The position numbers were made by a program, and so were the translations under genes. The notes beneath the pieces are model-generated. The model was not told the DNA's origin. It ran no database searches and was given only the letters and a program-made list of their open reading frames with translations. From assembly GCA_025457915.1 (NCBI GenBank), contig JALOTL010000002.1, positions 62,001 to 126,000 of the forward strand: a stretch of DNA of 64,000 nucleotides, given 5' to 3'. This stretch comes from Spirochaetota bacterium. GTDB lineage: Bacteria > Spirochaetota > UBA4802 > UBA5550. Of the stretch, positions 37,678 to 46,400 are shown in pieces (positions within the stretch are counted from its first letter, which is position 1; each line of letters starts with the position of its first letter).

Positions 37678-38310
37678 ATGGCGAGATATACAGGCCCCAG
37701 GTGCAAGATTTGCAGAAGAGAAATGATGCCCTTGATGCTTAAAGGGCAGAGGTGCCTTACTGATAAATGTCCTGTTAAGGGCAAGAAAAAATACCCTCCC
37801 GGACCACCCAGGAAACGAAGGGCTAAATTATCAGATTATGCGGTTCAGCTCAGGGAAAAGCAGAAAATCAGAAAAAGCTATGGGTTGATTGAAAAACAAT
37901 TCAGACTTCTTTTCCATGATGCAACCGGAATGAAGGGTGTAACCGGCGACAACATGATGTCCCTTCTGGAGCGCAGGCTTGATAACGTTGTATACAGGAT
38001 GGGGTTTGCCTCTTCAAGGTCGCAGGCGAGAAAGCTGGTACGCGACGGACATATGCTTGTTAATGATATGCCTGTTGATATAGCCTCTTACAGGGTCAAT
38101 TCAGGAATGACTGTAAGGGTCAAGGATAAATATGTTGAAAACGTCATGCTTGAGGATTCAATCAAGCTGGCAAAGGCCGTGGATTCGGTTCCTGAATGGC
38201 TTGAAGTCGATTTTGAAAAAAGATCCGGGAAGATTATAAGGCTGCCGGTGAGAAGCGACATCAAGGCCAACTTTAACGAACAGCTTGTCGTTGAGCTGTA
38301 TTCCAAGTAA
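37678..38310 (+). CDS. rpsD: 30S ribosomal protein S4 (uS4), zinc-binding form
   Basis: uS4 is a primary 16S-binding protein and, in E. coli, the alpha operon repressor. The N-terminal zinc knuckle has Cys9, Cys12, Cys26 and Cys31. Then follow PPGPPRKRRAKLSDYAVQLREKQKIR and the S4 RNA-binding domain (LLERRLDNVVYRMGFASSRSQARKLV, HMLVNDMPVDIASY). Length 210 residues. It is the gene before rpoA, the classical place. Confidence 0.97.
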   Translation: MARYTGPRCKICRREMMPLMLKGQRCLTDKCPVKGKKKYPPGPPRKRRAKLSDYAVQLREKQKIRKSYGLIEKQFRLLFHDATGMKGVTGDNMMSLLERRLDNVVYRMGFASSRSQARKLVRDGHMLVNDMPVDIASYRVNSGMTVRVKDKYVENVMLEDSIKLAKAVDSVPEWLEVDFEKRSGKIIRLPVRSDIKANFNEQLVVELYSK

Positions 38311-38358
38311 TAGTTTAAGCTGAAGAAGATAGCCGTTTTTTAAGTTATGGAGGTAAAA

Positions 38359-39324
38359 ATGGCCCCGAGAAATCTACTAAAGGGCTTTAAAAGACCAAAT
38401 AAAATTCTCTTCGAGCATGATGAGTTGCAGCCAGATTACGGCAGGTTTATAGCCGAACCTTTTGAAAAGGGTTACGGTTTGACGATCGGCAATTCACTGC
38501 GAAGGGTTCTTCTTTCTTCGATTGAAGGCGCTGCAATCACCGCCATCAAGATAGAAGGCGTCCCGCATGAATTCGCTACGATGAATGGCGTATATGAGGA
38601 TGTGACAAGAATCATCCTGAATCTGAAAAAACTCAGATTCAGATACGAAGGTGAAATGCCAAAAGTTCTTCATATAATAAAGAAGGGCCCTGGCGATATG
38701 GTCGGAGAGGATTTTAATATAGATCCAGAGGTCCAGGTGATGAACAAGGATCTCAAGATCGCCACGCTTAATGAGTCGGCGAACATTGACATGGAGCTTC
38801 AGGTCGAACACGGAAGGGGATATGTTCCTGCCGAGGTCAATAAAACGAATACCGAAGCCGTGGGAGTAATACCGATTGATTCAATTTTTTCTCCCATAAG
38901 AAAAGTCAATATCAAGGTCGAGGATACAAGGGTCGGGCAGAGAACCGACTTTGACAAGCTCATACTTGAAATCTGGACTGACGGATCCATTAAACCGGAT
39001 GATGCACTTGCCCACGCGGCCAAGATAATCAAGGACCACATGACGATCTTCATTAATTTTGAAGAGGAGGTCGAAGAGGAAGTCGAGGTTGTTGATGAAA
39101 ATCTCGAAAAAATGAGGGTTCTTCTTTCCAAGTCTATTGACGAGATAGATCTTTCCGTCAGGGCTTACAACACCCTTAAAAGCCAGGACATCTCTTCGCT
39201 GGAACAGCTTATCAGAAAAACTGAAGATGAACTTAAAAAGTCCAAGCATTTCAGCGATATCGTATTAAAAGAAATCAAAGGCAAGCTGGAAAGTTACCAC
39301 CTCAGCCTGGGTTTGAAAGAGTAG
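38359..39324 (+). CDS. rpoA: DNA-directed RNA polymerase subunit alpha
   Basis: RpoA dimerises to start polymerase assembly and its C-terminal domain binds UP elements and activators. The N-terminal domain has EPFEKGYGLTIGNSLRRVLLSSIEGAAI and GRGYVPAEVNK. After an acidic linker the alpha-CTD reads LDEIDLS-type SIDEIDLSVRAYNTLKSQDI and ends LESYHLSLGLKE. The ATG at 38359 is chosen because GGAGG at 38349-38353 precedes it by 5 bases, giving 321 residues. An in-frame ATG at 38347 has no ribosome site. Confidence 0.97.
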   Translation: MAPRNLLKGFKRPNKILFEHDELQPDYGRFIAEPFEKGYGLTIGNSLRRVLLSSIEGAAITAIKIEGVPHEFATMNGVYEDVTRIILNLKKLRFRYEGEMPKVLHIIKKGPGDMVGEDFNIDPEVQVMNKDLKIATLNESANIDMELQVEHGRGYVPAEVNKTNTEAVGVIPIDSIFSPIRKVNIKVEDTRVGQRTDFDKLILEIWTDGSIKPDDALAHAAKIIKDHMTIFINFEEEVEEEVEVVDENLEKMRVLLSKSIDEIDLSVRAYNTLKSQDISSLEQLIRKTEDELKKSKHFSDIVLKEIKGKLESYHLSLGLKE

Positions 39325-39334
39325 GAGATTCACG

Positions 39335-39862
39335 ATGAGACACATAAATGACATAAAGCAGCTGGGTAAGACCTCATCTCATAGAAAAGCGATGTTCAGG
39401 AACATGGTAACTTCCTTTTTTGAAAAAGAAAGAATCGTTACCACAAAGCAAAAGGCGAAAGAACTGAAAAGAATTTCTGAAAGGCTTATCACGAGGGCAA
39501 AGAATACCCTTTCCCTTCCCGCAGATGATATGGCCGGAAGACTTCACAACAAAAGAGAAGTCATGAAATACATCAGGAACAGGGACGTTATAAAAAAATT
39601 ATTCGAAGATATAGCTCCAAGGTTTAAGGAAAGAAAAGGCGGGTATACCAGGATTTATCTTTTAAACAAGCGTATAGGAGACGCGGCAGAAATGTCAATC
39701 CTTGAGCTGGTGGAGAAAAAGATTTTAAAGGAATCCCATAAGGATGAAGCCAAGGAGAAAAAGGCCGTAAAAAAAGAGAAGGTCAAGGATAAAGAGAAAG
39801 AGAAGGTCAAGGATAAAGCCAAGCCTAAGGAAAAAGTAAAAGAGAAAAAAGAGAAAAAATAA
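39335..39862 (+). CDS. rplQ: 50S ribosomal protein L17 (bL17) with long lysine-rich tail
   Basis: bL17 lies near the tunnel exit. The core of about 120 residues is normal: LGKTSSHRKAMFRNMVTSFF, KRISERLITRAKNTL and GGYTRIYLLNKRIGDAAEMSI. After residue 125 a tail of about 50 residues consists almost only of Lys, Glu, Asp and Val with repeated KEKVKDK units. Tails of this kind occur in several L17 proteins but vary in length. It is the last gene of the alpha operon and is followed by a strong terminator. Confidence 0.96.
   Translation: MRHINDIKQLGKTSSHRKAMFRNMVTSFFEKERIVTTKQKAKELKRISERLITRAKNTLSLPADDMAGRLHNKREVMKYIRNRDVIKKLFEDIAPRFKERKGGYTRIYLLNKRIGDAAEMSILELVEKKILKESHKDEAKEKKAVKKEKVKDKEKEKVKDKAKPKEKVKEKKEKK
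39773..39814 (+). repeat. tandem duplication in the rplQ tail
   Basis: The 18-base unit AAAGAGAAGGTCAAGGAT occurs at 39773-39790 and again at 39797-39814, a period of 24 bases (eight codons). It encodes two copies of KEKVKD in the charged C-terminal tail and is a likely site of repeat-length change. Confidence 0.85.
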
Positions 39863-39868
39863 TATAAA

Positions 39869-39898
39869 AAAACCGCTCCCCCGAGGAGCGGTTTTTTT
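39869..39898 (+). terminator. intrinsic terminator of the ribosomal-protein block
   Basis: A GC-rich stem ACCGCTCC/GGAGCGGT with loop CCCG/A is flanked by A-run upstream and seven T downstream. It ends the alpha operon after rplQ and may also serve the convergent gene at 39944. Confidence 0.93.
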
Positions 39899-39943
39899 AT
39901 GTGATGACGATTAAAAAATAATTCGTTAAAATATATTATTGGT

Positions 39944-40810
39944 TTACCTGTTTTTTGTATTCTGGTATCTTTCCACCCTTTTTAATTCAACCGCATGAAT
40001 CAGCCTTATATTATCATTGGCGTCGACTTTATATTTTTCCGGAATCCTGTCGTCAAAGATCGGTATTATTGAACCGCCCTTGATATCGTATTTAACGAGA
40101 CTTTTGCCGAGCTCATTCGGATTCTTTATTTGATGTATGGCTATGCCGTTTTGCTTTGATTGTCTGCACGTGTATATCGTATTGAGATATCTTGAAATTA
40201 TGAAATTCTGGGATTCGGATGACATGGCCTTTCGTTTTTTCAGCATTTCAATTTCCGGATCATTGAAATACCCCTTCGCTTCCTGATAGAGTTTATATCC
40301 GTTTTTCAGGTAGGATTCTATCCTTTCCCTGTCCCGGAAATAATGGTATTCATCCTCCTTGAGAGGCTTTACATCCCTCAGCGGATCAAAGGGTTTTCTT
40401 AAATATTGGGCGAGCCCGCTGTTTTTGCTGTACTTTATCATTATATCGAAGGATTCTTTTTGCGTGGAATCGAGGATTTCTTTTGTCCTGTTAAGGTATA
40501 CCTGGGCGATTTTTTCTAAAATGGTGATGAATTCAAATTTGAGTTTTTTGTATTTTTCGAATGATGATGAAAAGTTTTGACCGTAATAATCTTCGCTTGC
40601 CGACTGGAAAAGAGTATTGATGGAAGCATAATTTTTTTTCAGCTCCTCATCGCCGAAATTTTCAACCATGATTTTCATCTCCCTGAGACTGTTCATGGAA
40701 AGATAATAATCTTCAGTTGATTTTACCGCAGAAGATACGGGGAATGAATCCGTTTCCATTAAAAGTACTGCTAAAACTGCGATAAATAATGCTTTTCTAT
40801 AGATTTTCAT
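39944..40810 (-). CDS. secreted protein of unknown function
   Basis: A protein of 288 residues that I do not recognise. A cleavable signal peptide is likely (MKIYRKALFIAVLAVLLMET). The mature part is highly charged and helical, with long stretches of Lys, Glu, Tyr and Ser, and shows tetratricopeptide-like spacing around SEDYYGQNFSSSFEKYKKLKF and LKNGYKLYQEAKGYF. No catalytic motif or Cys pair is visible. It is a single minus-strand gene convergent with rplQ. A periplasmic or surface location is inferred from the signal peptide only. Confidence 0.75.
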   Translation of the reverse strand: MKIYRKALFIAVLAVLLMETDSFPVSSAVKSTEDYYLSMNSLREMKIMVENFGDEELKKNYASINTLFQSASEDYYGQNFSSSFEKYKKLKFEFITILEKIAQVYLNRTKEILDSTQKESFDIMIKYSKNSGLAQYLRKPFDPLRDVKPLKEDEYHYFRDRERIESYLKNGYKLYQEAKGYFNDPEIEMLKKRKAMSSESQNFIISRYLNTIYTCRQSKQNGIAIHQIKNPNELGKSLVKYDIKGGSIIPIFDDRIPEKYKVDANDNIRLIHAVELKRVERYQNTKNR

Positions 40811-41189
40811 TGTGATTTCCCTCTGGTAATATTGTCAGGACCAACCCTTGTGAATAATATTAATCCAATAAACTGCATTCGCGGGGATATCCAGGTCATT
40901 TATAGATATCCCTATGGTATTTTCGTCAAAATCTTTAAATATCTTGAAGTAAATCCGCTTTTTTTACAATGATAATATGATCTTAATATCCGGTTTAAAT
41001 ACCGAATTTTGTTGTAGTATTATTTTTTTGATCTGAAAACCTATAAATTGGCAGGTATTAAAAAGTTTATTGATTTTTTTATTGAAGATTGCTAATAGGT
41101 ATCAGCAGGGAAAAATATCAATTAACCTCTTTTTTTAATACGACATTACCAGTTTCAGCGTCACCCGGTTTTTGTGTTCGGGGTTATTT
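40811..41189. other. non-coding region between divergent genes
   Basis: AT-rich spacer of 379 bases between the divergent secreted-protein gene and the DUF2225 gene. No tRNA, strong hairpin or repeat was found. It must hold promoters for both directions, but I could not place convincing -35/-10 pairs. Confidence 0.5.
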
Positions 41190-42068
41190 ATGGAAACAGC
41201 GAAAAAAATATCATTCAGACAAAAAAACGTTACCGTTTGTCCCATATGCTCTTATGAATTTCACAGGGAAGAGCTTCTTTCCGGGGGCGGAAGGCTTATT
41301 GCCGGCAAACTGACCGACGAGCTGAGAAGGCTTTACGAGGAGAGCAAGAAATTCGGCAATTTGAATCCTTTGTATTATTATCTGACTGTCTGCCCCAAAT
41401 GCTTTTATTCGGCATTTCCCAGAGATTTTGATGCAATTGAGCCATCCGAGGCCGAAAAGATCAGGGAATTGACCTCGGCCAGGAAGGGGGCGGTTCAGAA
41501 GTTTTTCGGCAGCATCAACTTCAACGATGAGAGGAACCTGGAGCTCGGCGCGGCTTCATACATGCTTTCAGTCGATTGTTACGGCTACAGGAATAAAAAG
41601 GTTGCGCCGACTTTTAAAAAAGCGCTTTCATCCATCAGGGCCGCGTGGCTTTTTTCGGATCTCGGGAAAGCCTATCCGGATAAACCTTACAGACAGATAT
41701 CGCAATTTTTTTATAAAAAGGCCTACCAGTATTATATAGTTGTGCTGGACCTCATACAGACAGGTGCCGAGCCGGTTGAGGCAATGGGCAGCCTCGGTCC
41801 GGATGCGGATAAAAACTGGGGCTACGACGGCATTCTCTACATATCGGCCATACTGACGGTTAAAATCGGGTCCAAGGACCCGGACGTGAAAAAACGGGTC
41901 GAGAATCTGGAGAAATGCAAAAGGTACCTGAGCAAAGTGTTTGGGATCGGCAAGACCTCCAAGTCAAGGCCCAGCGATCTTCTTGATAAGATCAAGGATC
42001 TATACGACAAGATAAACAAGATGATAGAGGAATGGGGCCAGGAAACAGCGGAAATAAAAGAAGAATAG
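41190..42068 (+). CDS. DUF2225 family protein
   Basis: A 292-residue protein with the DUF2225 pattern. Two pairs of cysteines probably bind zinc: VCPICSYEF near residue 18 and VCPKCFYSAFPRDF near residue 68. The second half has helical TPR-like stretches (RAAWLFSDLGKAYPDK, FFYKKAYQYYIVVLDL, RYLSKVFGIGK). DUF2225 proteins are found in spirochaetes and Firmicutes, and their function is not known. The ATG at 41190 is chosen over the GTG at 41172, since METAKK leads straight into the conserved part. The gene overlaps truA by 37 bases. Confidence 0.85.
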   Translation: METAKKISFRQKNVTVCPICSYEFHREELLSGGGRLIAGKLTDELRRLYEESKKFGNLNPLYYYLTVCPKCFYSAFPRDFDAIEPSEAEKIRELTSARKGAVQKFFGSINFNDERNLELGAASYMLSVDCYGYRNKKVAPTFKKALSSIRAAWLFSDLGKAYPDKPYRQISQFFYKKAYQYYIVVLDLIQTGAEPVEAMGSLGPDADKNWGYDGILYISAILTVKIGSKDPDVKKRVENLEKCKRYLSKVFGIGKTSKSRPSDLLDKIKDLYDKINKMIEEWGQETAEIKEE

Positions 42069-42826
42069 CCCTGTCCCTTCAGTATGACGGCACCTGCTTT
42101 TCGGGATGGCAGAGACAGAAAAACCTCAGGACCGTCCAGGGGGAGGTCGAGAGGGCCCTCGGCATCCTGCTAAAGGAGCAGGCGGCGATTACGGCCTCCG
42201 GCAGAACCGATACGGGCGTCCACGCGCTTCAGCAGGTCGTGCATTTTGATACATCCTCCGGACTGCCCCTCAAGAGAATATGCCTCGGACTGAACGGAAT
42301 CCTTCCTTTCGATGTATCCGTGGATAACGTCTATTCCGTACGGGATGACTTCAGCGCAAGGTTCAACGCCGTTGACCGCGAATACAGGTATGTCATTTAT
42401 AATGCTCCCATGAGAAGTCCTTTCATGATAAACAGGGCCATGTGGGTGATTGATGAACTTGATGTCGAATTGATTAAAAAAACCTCGGGTTTTCTCATAG
42501 GAGAGATGGATTTCGCATCGTTCTGCAAGAAAACCGCCGCGGAAAACATGAATACGGTAAGAAGGATAAACAGGATAGACATCAACAGGGACGGCAGGAT
42601 GATATACCTCCACGTCAATGGAAACGCTTTTCTGCACAACATGATCAGGATAATCGCGGGCACCCTTGTGGAAATGAACCTGAACGGGGATGATCCCGGG
42701 GCCATAAAAACACTTCTGGAAAAAAAGGACAGGGATTATTGCGGAACCACGGCTCCGGCATACGGCCTTTATCTTTACAGGGTCAATTATAATCCTCCCC
42801 TGGAATCCATGGAATCGGCTTTTTGA
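42032..42826 (+). CDS. truA: tRNA pseudouridine(38-40) synthase TruA
   Basis: TruA converts U38-U40 of the anticodon stem to pseudouridine. The catalytic Asp60 is in SGRTDTGVHALQQ, the same number as in E. coli. YDGTCFSGWQRQ near the start, NAVDREYRYVIYN, DFASFC and NAFLHNMIRIIAGTL near the end are family marks. It has 264 residues. The start lies 37 bases inside the DUF2225 gene in another frame, so the two are translated from one mRNA. Confidence 0.96.
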   Translation: MGPGNSGNKRRIALSLQYDGTCFSGWQRQKNLRTVQGEVERALGILLKEQAAITASGRTDTGVHALQQVVHFDTSSGLPLKRICLGLNGILPFDVSVDNVYSVRDDFSARFNAVDREYRYVIYNAPMRSPFMINRAMWVIDELDVELIKKTSGFLIGEMDFASFCKKTAAENMNTVRRINRIDINRDGRMIYLHVNGNAFLHNMIRIIAGTLVEMNLNGDDPGAIKTLLEKKDRDYCGTTAPAYGLYLYRVNYNPPLESMESAF

Positions 42827-42964
42827 TTAAATAAACTTTTTAATTGACATAAATATGATTATTTTGCTTATTGTGGGATAATTGTAACAGTGCAGTCTTT
42901 TTCTTTTCTGTATATTACACATATTGCGTCACTAAATGAATATTACTATCAAGGATGACGGATT

Positions 42965-43567
42965 TTGCCAAGACTTGCCCGGCTATTGTTTTTAATAGCA
43001 ACAACCATATCGTTTCTGCATCTAGGTATCGAGGCTTACGGTCTTGAAAGCAGGAAGGAGTATTTTTACAGACCCCAGGTAGGGGCCTGGTTCGGCCCGA
43101 TCACGCCCGTTGGAAAAACCGGCGAGAAAATCGATGCGGCGCTTGCCGGGGGGTTTTTTGTAAGAATAAACACCCCTTATAAACCGATGAAGATAGCGGT
43201 TGATGTTTCATACCAGCATTTCAAATCAAAGCAGGTCAATGAACTTTACTGCGTGCCCCTGTACGGGAACCTGGTCTATCTTCTGCCCGTGAATCTTCCG
43301 ATCAAGATCCAGCTTAAGGGGGGGATGGGATCGGGATACGTGTCATTGAGGCCCGATCGGATCCACCAGTGGGATGCGCTTTTCATGACGGGCATGGAAG
43401 TATCTTTTCCAGCGGGAAGAATCATAAATATTGGAATAAGGCTGGATTACCTTTACCTGTATGACGGTAATATCGAAAGCAGAAGAAATTACGTGTTTTA
43501 TATTAAAAAGCCCATTTCAGGCGGGCACATTCTAAATACAGGGATTACGCTTTATTTCAACATATAA
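42965..43567 (+). CDS. secreted beta-barrel-like outer membrane protein
   Basis: A 200-residue protein with a signal peptide (PRLARLLFLIATTISFLHLG). The mature part is rich in alternating hydrophobic/aromatic strands and ends GGHILNTGITLYFNI, with a terminal aromatic-hydrophobic strand typical of outer-membrane barrels. It looks like a small eight-strand barrel, but no named family is recognised. The start is a TTG with AAGGA 9 bases upstream; no ATG is available before the signal peptide. It precedes the lipoprotein gene by 13 bases, so the two may form an envelope pair. Confidence 0.7.
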   Translation: MPRLARLLFLIATTISFLHLGIEAYGLESRKEYFYRPQVGAWFGPITPVGKTGEKIDAALAGGFFVRINTPYKPMKIAVDVSYQHFKSKQVNELYCVPLYGNLVYLLPVNLPIKIQLKGGMGSGYVSLRPDRIHQWDALFMTGMEVSFPAGRIINIGIRLDYLYLYDGNIESRRNYVFYIKKPISGGHILNTGITLYFNI

Positions 43568-43580
43568 CCAGGAATTCAAA

Positions 43581-44972
43581 ATGAGATTTAAAATAATATT
43601 ATTATTGGTTTTGTTTTCCGCCTCCCTTCTCTCGTGCGGCGACTATGCTCTATTTTCCGAGCTCGATAAAAACAGGCTCATAGTCGTTTTCAAGGGCACA
43701 TATGAATCCAACAATCCGCGCCCTTTTATAAATCAATACGGGCTTCCGGGGGGGATTAACGGTCCTTACGTACAGGACGATTCCGTCATCAAACATCCAA
43801 CCGCGCCGGATATTTATCCGCAGGCGTTCATGATCGATATAGCCGAAATGAAGCTGGTGGACGTGAAGGGCAAGAAATTCAAGTTTTCGAACTACAGGCA
43901 GCCGCTTGTGTTTTTTTTCAGCGATGAAAGCCCCTTCTACAACGGCGGGGGTTACGTGCTCAAGAACGACGACGTACCGAACAACGTCTACGTGGCCCTT
44001 ATGCTCTATGTAAGAAAGATGATGTTTAACCAGGCCAAGCAGTATACGCAGGGAGCGGCGGGCTGGACATTCGTGCAGGACGTTCCGGGCCTGTTTGAAG
44101 AAAAGATTGTTTTGGGCGGCTACGATATTAATCTTAATCTGATAAACAGCTACACGGACAGTCTGAAGCTCGAGGGAATGTACATCAACAGGATATACCC
44201 GATACTGATCCCGATAGAAGGGGGCCTTTATTTCGACAGCCAGAAGACCAAGTACGCGGTCCTCGAGGTGAGGATCCCGGTGAAGAATTACATCAAGAAA
44301 TACGAATCGACGATCTCCGACATCACCGGGCTGAGCGTGGTCCACCACTATTCGTTTTCGGATTGGCTCAGGGACGTCCATCCGAACGAAACAAACATGG
44401 GAGGAAACATTCTTACAATCGCAAGGGGATACTTCCCGACGTTTATCGGCCGTATATCCGGAACAGCACCAGCCAACAGCCTTGTTATCGCTATTCCCCA
44501 GGGCGAGCCAATCACCAATTACACGACACCTGCGCCCGTGCCTCCCTATCCGGCAACATCACTGCGAAACATATGCGATTTCCCGCCCATCCCCGGATAC
44601 AACGCTGTTTCGCTTGATTCAGTTATGGATTATTTCCTCGAATTTGAAAGATACAAGTACGAGTGGAACCAGGTGGCGCCCCCGACCGGGACATGCGCCA
44701 ATTTCGCGCTTTACCAGGCTGAATGGAACGCGTATGAGCTTGAAAAAGGCAACTTCAAGATCCCGCCGCTTGCTACATGGGCAAACAGCGCGGGAAATTA
44801 CGTTCTTGAGAATATCTCGCCGGGATCTTATGATGTATACAGCACCGATAGTCGTACATTAGATAACCTGTGGTATGGTCAGCTTGTATATGATGGTGGA
44901 TTTAGTACTACACCGGTAAATATAGTTGTACCAGCAGGTGTTACAGTAACGGCAAATCCTACCTATCCATAA
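43581..44972 (+). CDS. large lipoprotein of unknown function
   Basis: A lipoprotein of 463 residues; the signal peptide ends SASLLSC with Cys19. The middle part is beta-rich with many Tyr, Pro and Gly residues and no family I recognise. The last 70 residues contain a carboxypeptidase-regulatory-like (CarboxypepD_reg) motif, GNYVLENISPGSYDVY, which forms a small Ig-like fold. From about base 44828 to the end codon use changes to AT-rich triplets (TTA, ACA, AGT, CGT, GGT) that are rare in the first 1.2 kb. It is likely exported to the outer membrane or surface together with the barrel protein before it. Confidence 0.75.
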   Translation: MRFKIILLLVLFSASLLSCGDYALFSELDKNRLIVVFKGTYESNNPRPFINQYGLPGGINGPYVQDDSVIKHPTAPDIYPQAFMIDIAEMKLVDVKGKKFKFSNYRQPLVFFFSDESPFYNGGGYVLKNDDVPNNVYVALMLYVRKMMFNQAKQYTQGAAGWTFVQDVPGLFEEKIVLGGYDINLNLINSYTDSLKLEGMYINRIYPILIPIEGGLYFDSQKTKYAVLEVRIPVKNYIKKYESTISDITGLSVVHHYSFSDWLRDVHPNETNMGGNILTIARGYFPTFIGRISGTAPANSLVIAIPQGEPITNYTTPAPVPPYPATSLRNICDFPPIPGYNAVSLDSVMDYFLEFERYKYEWNQVAPPTGTCANFALYQAEWNAYELEKGNFKIPPLATWANSAGNYVLENISPGSYDVYSTDSRTLDNLWYGQLVYDGGFSTTPVNIVVPAGVTVTANPTYP

Positions 44973-45027
44973 TCTTAATTAAACCAGTTTAAGACACATT
45001 ATTTGATTTTTATTTAACTTTTTTTTA

Positions 45028-45130
45028 TTGACCTATTCCTCGCCTGTATTTAATTAAGTTCAAAATCCGGCGGCCGGTTCATGGTACCGGACCGCGTTTG
45101 ACGGCCGCATTTTTGAAACCTCGACGGTTT
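45028..45130 (+). promoter_or_regulatory. lysC promoter and possible attenuator leader
   Basis: TTGACC (45028-45033), a 17-base spacer and TAATTA (45051-45056) form a good promoter. In the transcript a strong hairpin, GCGGCCGGT with ACCGG-A-CCGC (45070-45095), competes with a second pairing of the same GCGGCCG with CGGCCGC (45102-45108), which is followed by TTTTT. A third hairpin AAACC/GGTTT follows at 45116-45130. Mutually exclusive stems before an aspartokinase gene suggest attenuation. The leader is too short for a lysine riboswitch. Confidence 0.5.
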
Positions 45131-45164
45131 GTATCATATATGAATTAAAATACAGGGTGGGCAG

Positions 45165-46400
45165 ATGTCAGGGAAAAAAATCATCGTACAGAAATACGGC
45201 GGAACCTCGGTCGGGACGACTGAAAGGATAAAGGCCGTAGCGGAGAGGATCAAGGGCTACGTCGGAAAGGGATATTCCGTGGTCGTGGTCGTGTCGGCCA
45301 TGGGTCATACGACGGATACGCTGGTGGATCTCGCCGGTCAGATCACGAAAAATCCCGACAAGAGGGAAATGGACATGCTCCTTTCCACCGGCGAGCAGGT
45401 CAGCATATCGCTTCTCGCGATGGCCCTGCACGAGACCGGCGTGGACGCCATTTCGTATACCGGCTCGCAGATACGCGTGATAACCGACGGAAATTTTTCC
45501 AACGCCAAGATCGAGAGCATTTCCCCGGAAAGGATAATGCAGTCGCTCGACGAGGGCAGGGTGGTGATAGTAGCCGGGTTCCAGGGCATAGACGCTAACG
45601 AAAACATAACCACCCTGGGCAGGGGCGGGTCCGATACCTCGGCGGTCGCGCTGGCTGCCGTTTTGAAGACCAGGGACTGCGAAATTTATACCGACGTCGA
45701 AGGCGTCTACACCGCCGATCCGAGAATAATCGACAGGACTAAAAAACTCAAGGAGATCAGCTACGATGAAATGCTGGAGCTGGCCAGGCTCGGCGCAGCC
45801 GTCCTTCATTCCCGATCCGTAGAATTCGCCAAAAAATACAATATCAAACTTCATGTCAGGTCCAGCTTCAATTACGAAGAAGGAACGATTGTCATGCCCA
45901 AGGAGGAAATGATGGAAAGATTCGTTATCAGCGGAGTCACGTCTAAAACCAACGAGGCAAAGATCACCCTCAGGGACATTCCAGATAAACCCGGAATAGC
46001 GGCGCAGCTTTTCAAACTGCTGGGCGAGAACAAGCTTTATGTTAACATGATAGTGCAGTCCACCGGGAAGGACAACAAGGCCTCGATATCATTCACCGTT
46101 TTAAAGAACGATCTTCCCAGGGCCAGGGACCTCTGTGAGAAGATCAAATCCGATTTAAAGGCCACCGGAATAGATTTCAAGGAGGATATCGCGATCGTAT
46201 CCGCGGTCGGCGTCGGAATGCTTTCATCGTACGGGGTCGCCGGCAGGATGTTCCAGGTGCTTTCCGAGCACGGGATAAACATCGAGATGATATCCACGTC
46301 TGAAATCGGCATATCGTGCGTCATAGACAGCATGTACGCGGAGCTCGCAATGAAGGCCATCCACAAGGAATTCCTGGAAGCCGAGAAATACGTATGCTGA
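45165..46400 (+). CDS. lysC: aspartate kinase
   Basis: Aspartokinase phosphorylates aspartate, the first step to lysine, threonine, methionine and DAP. The kinase domain has [59 protein letters not shown] and [13 protein letters not shown]. Two C-terminal ACT domains (from about residue 265) make it likely to be feedback-regulated. Length 411 residues is the monofunctional class. It overlaps ddl by 7 bases, which joins the lysine/DAP route to peptidoglycan building. Confidence 0.96.
   Translation: MSGKKIIVQKYGGTSVGTTERIKAVAERIKGYVGKGYSVVVVVSAMGHTTDTLVDLAGQITKNPDKREMDMLLSTGEQVSISLLAMALHETGVDAISYTGSQIRVITDGNFSNAKIESISPERIMQSLDEGRVVIVAGFQGIDANENITTLGRGGSDTSAVALAAVLKTRDCEIYTDVEGVYTADPRIIDRTKKLKEISYDEMLELARLGAAVLHSRSVEFAKKYNIKLHVRSSFNYEEGTIVMPKEEMMERFVISGVTSKTNEAKITLRDIPDKPGIAAQLFKLLGENKLYVNMIVQSTGKDNKASISFTVLKNDLPRARDLCEKIKSDLKATGIDFKEDIAIVSAVGVGMLSSYGVAGRMFQVLSEHGINIEMISTSEIGISCVIDSMYAELAMKAIHKEFLEAEKYVC

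Noticed and set aside
45057-45164. Lysine riboswitch before lysC
   Set aside because: The leader of about 100 bases is much shorter than the roughly 175-base lysine aptamer, and its conserved core is not visible.
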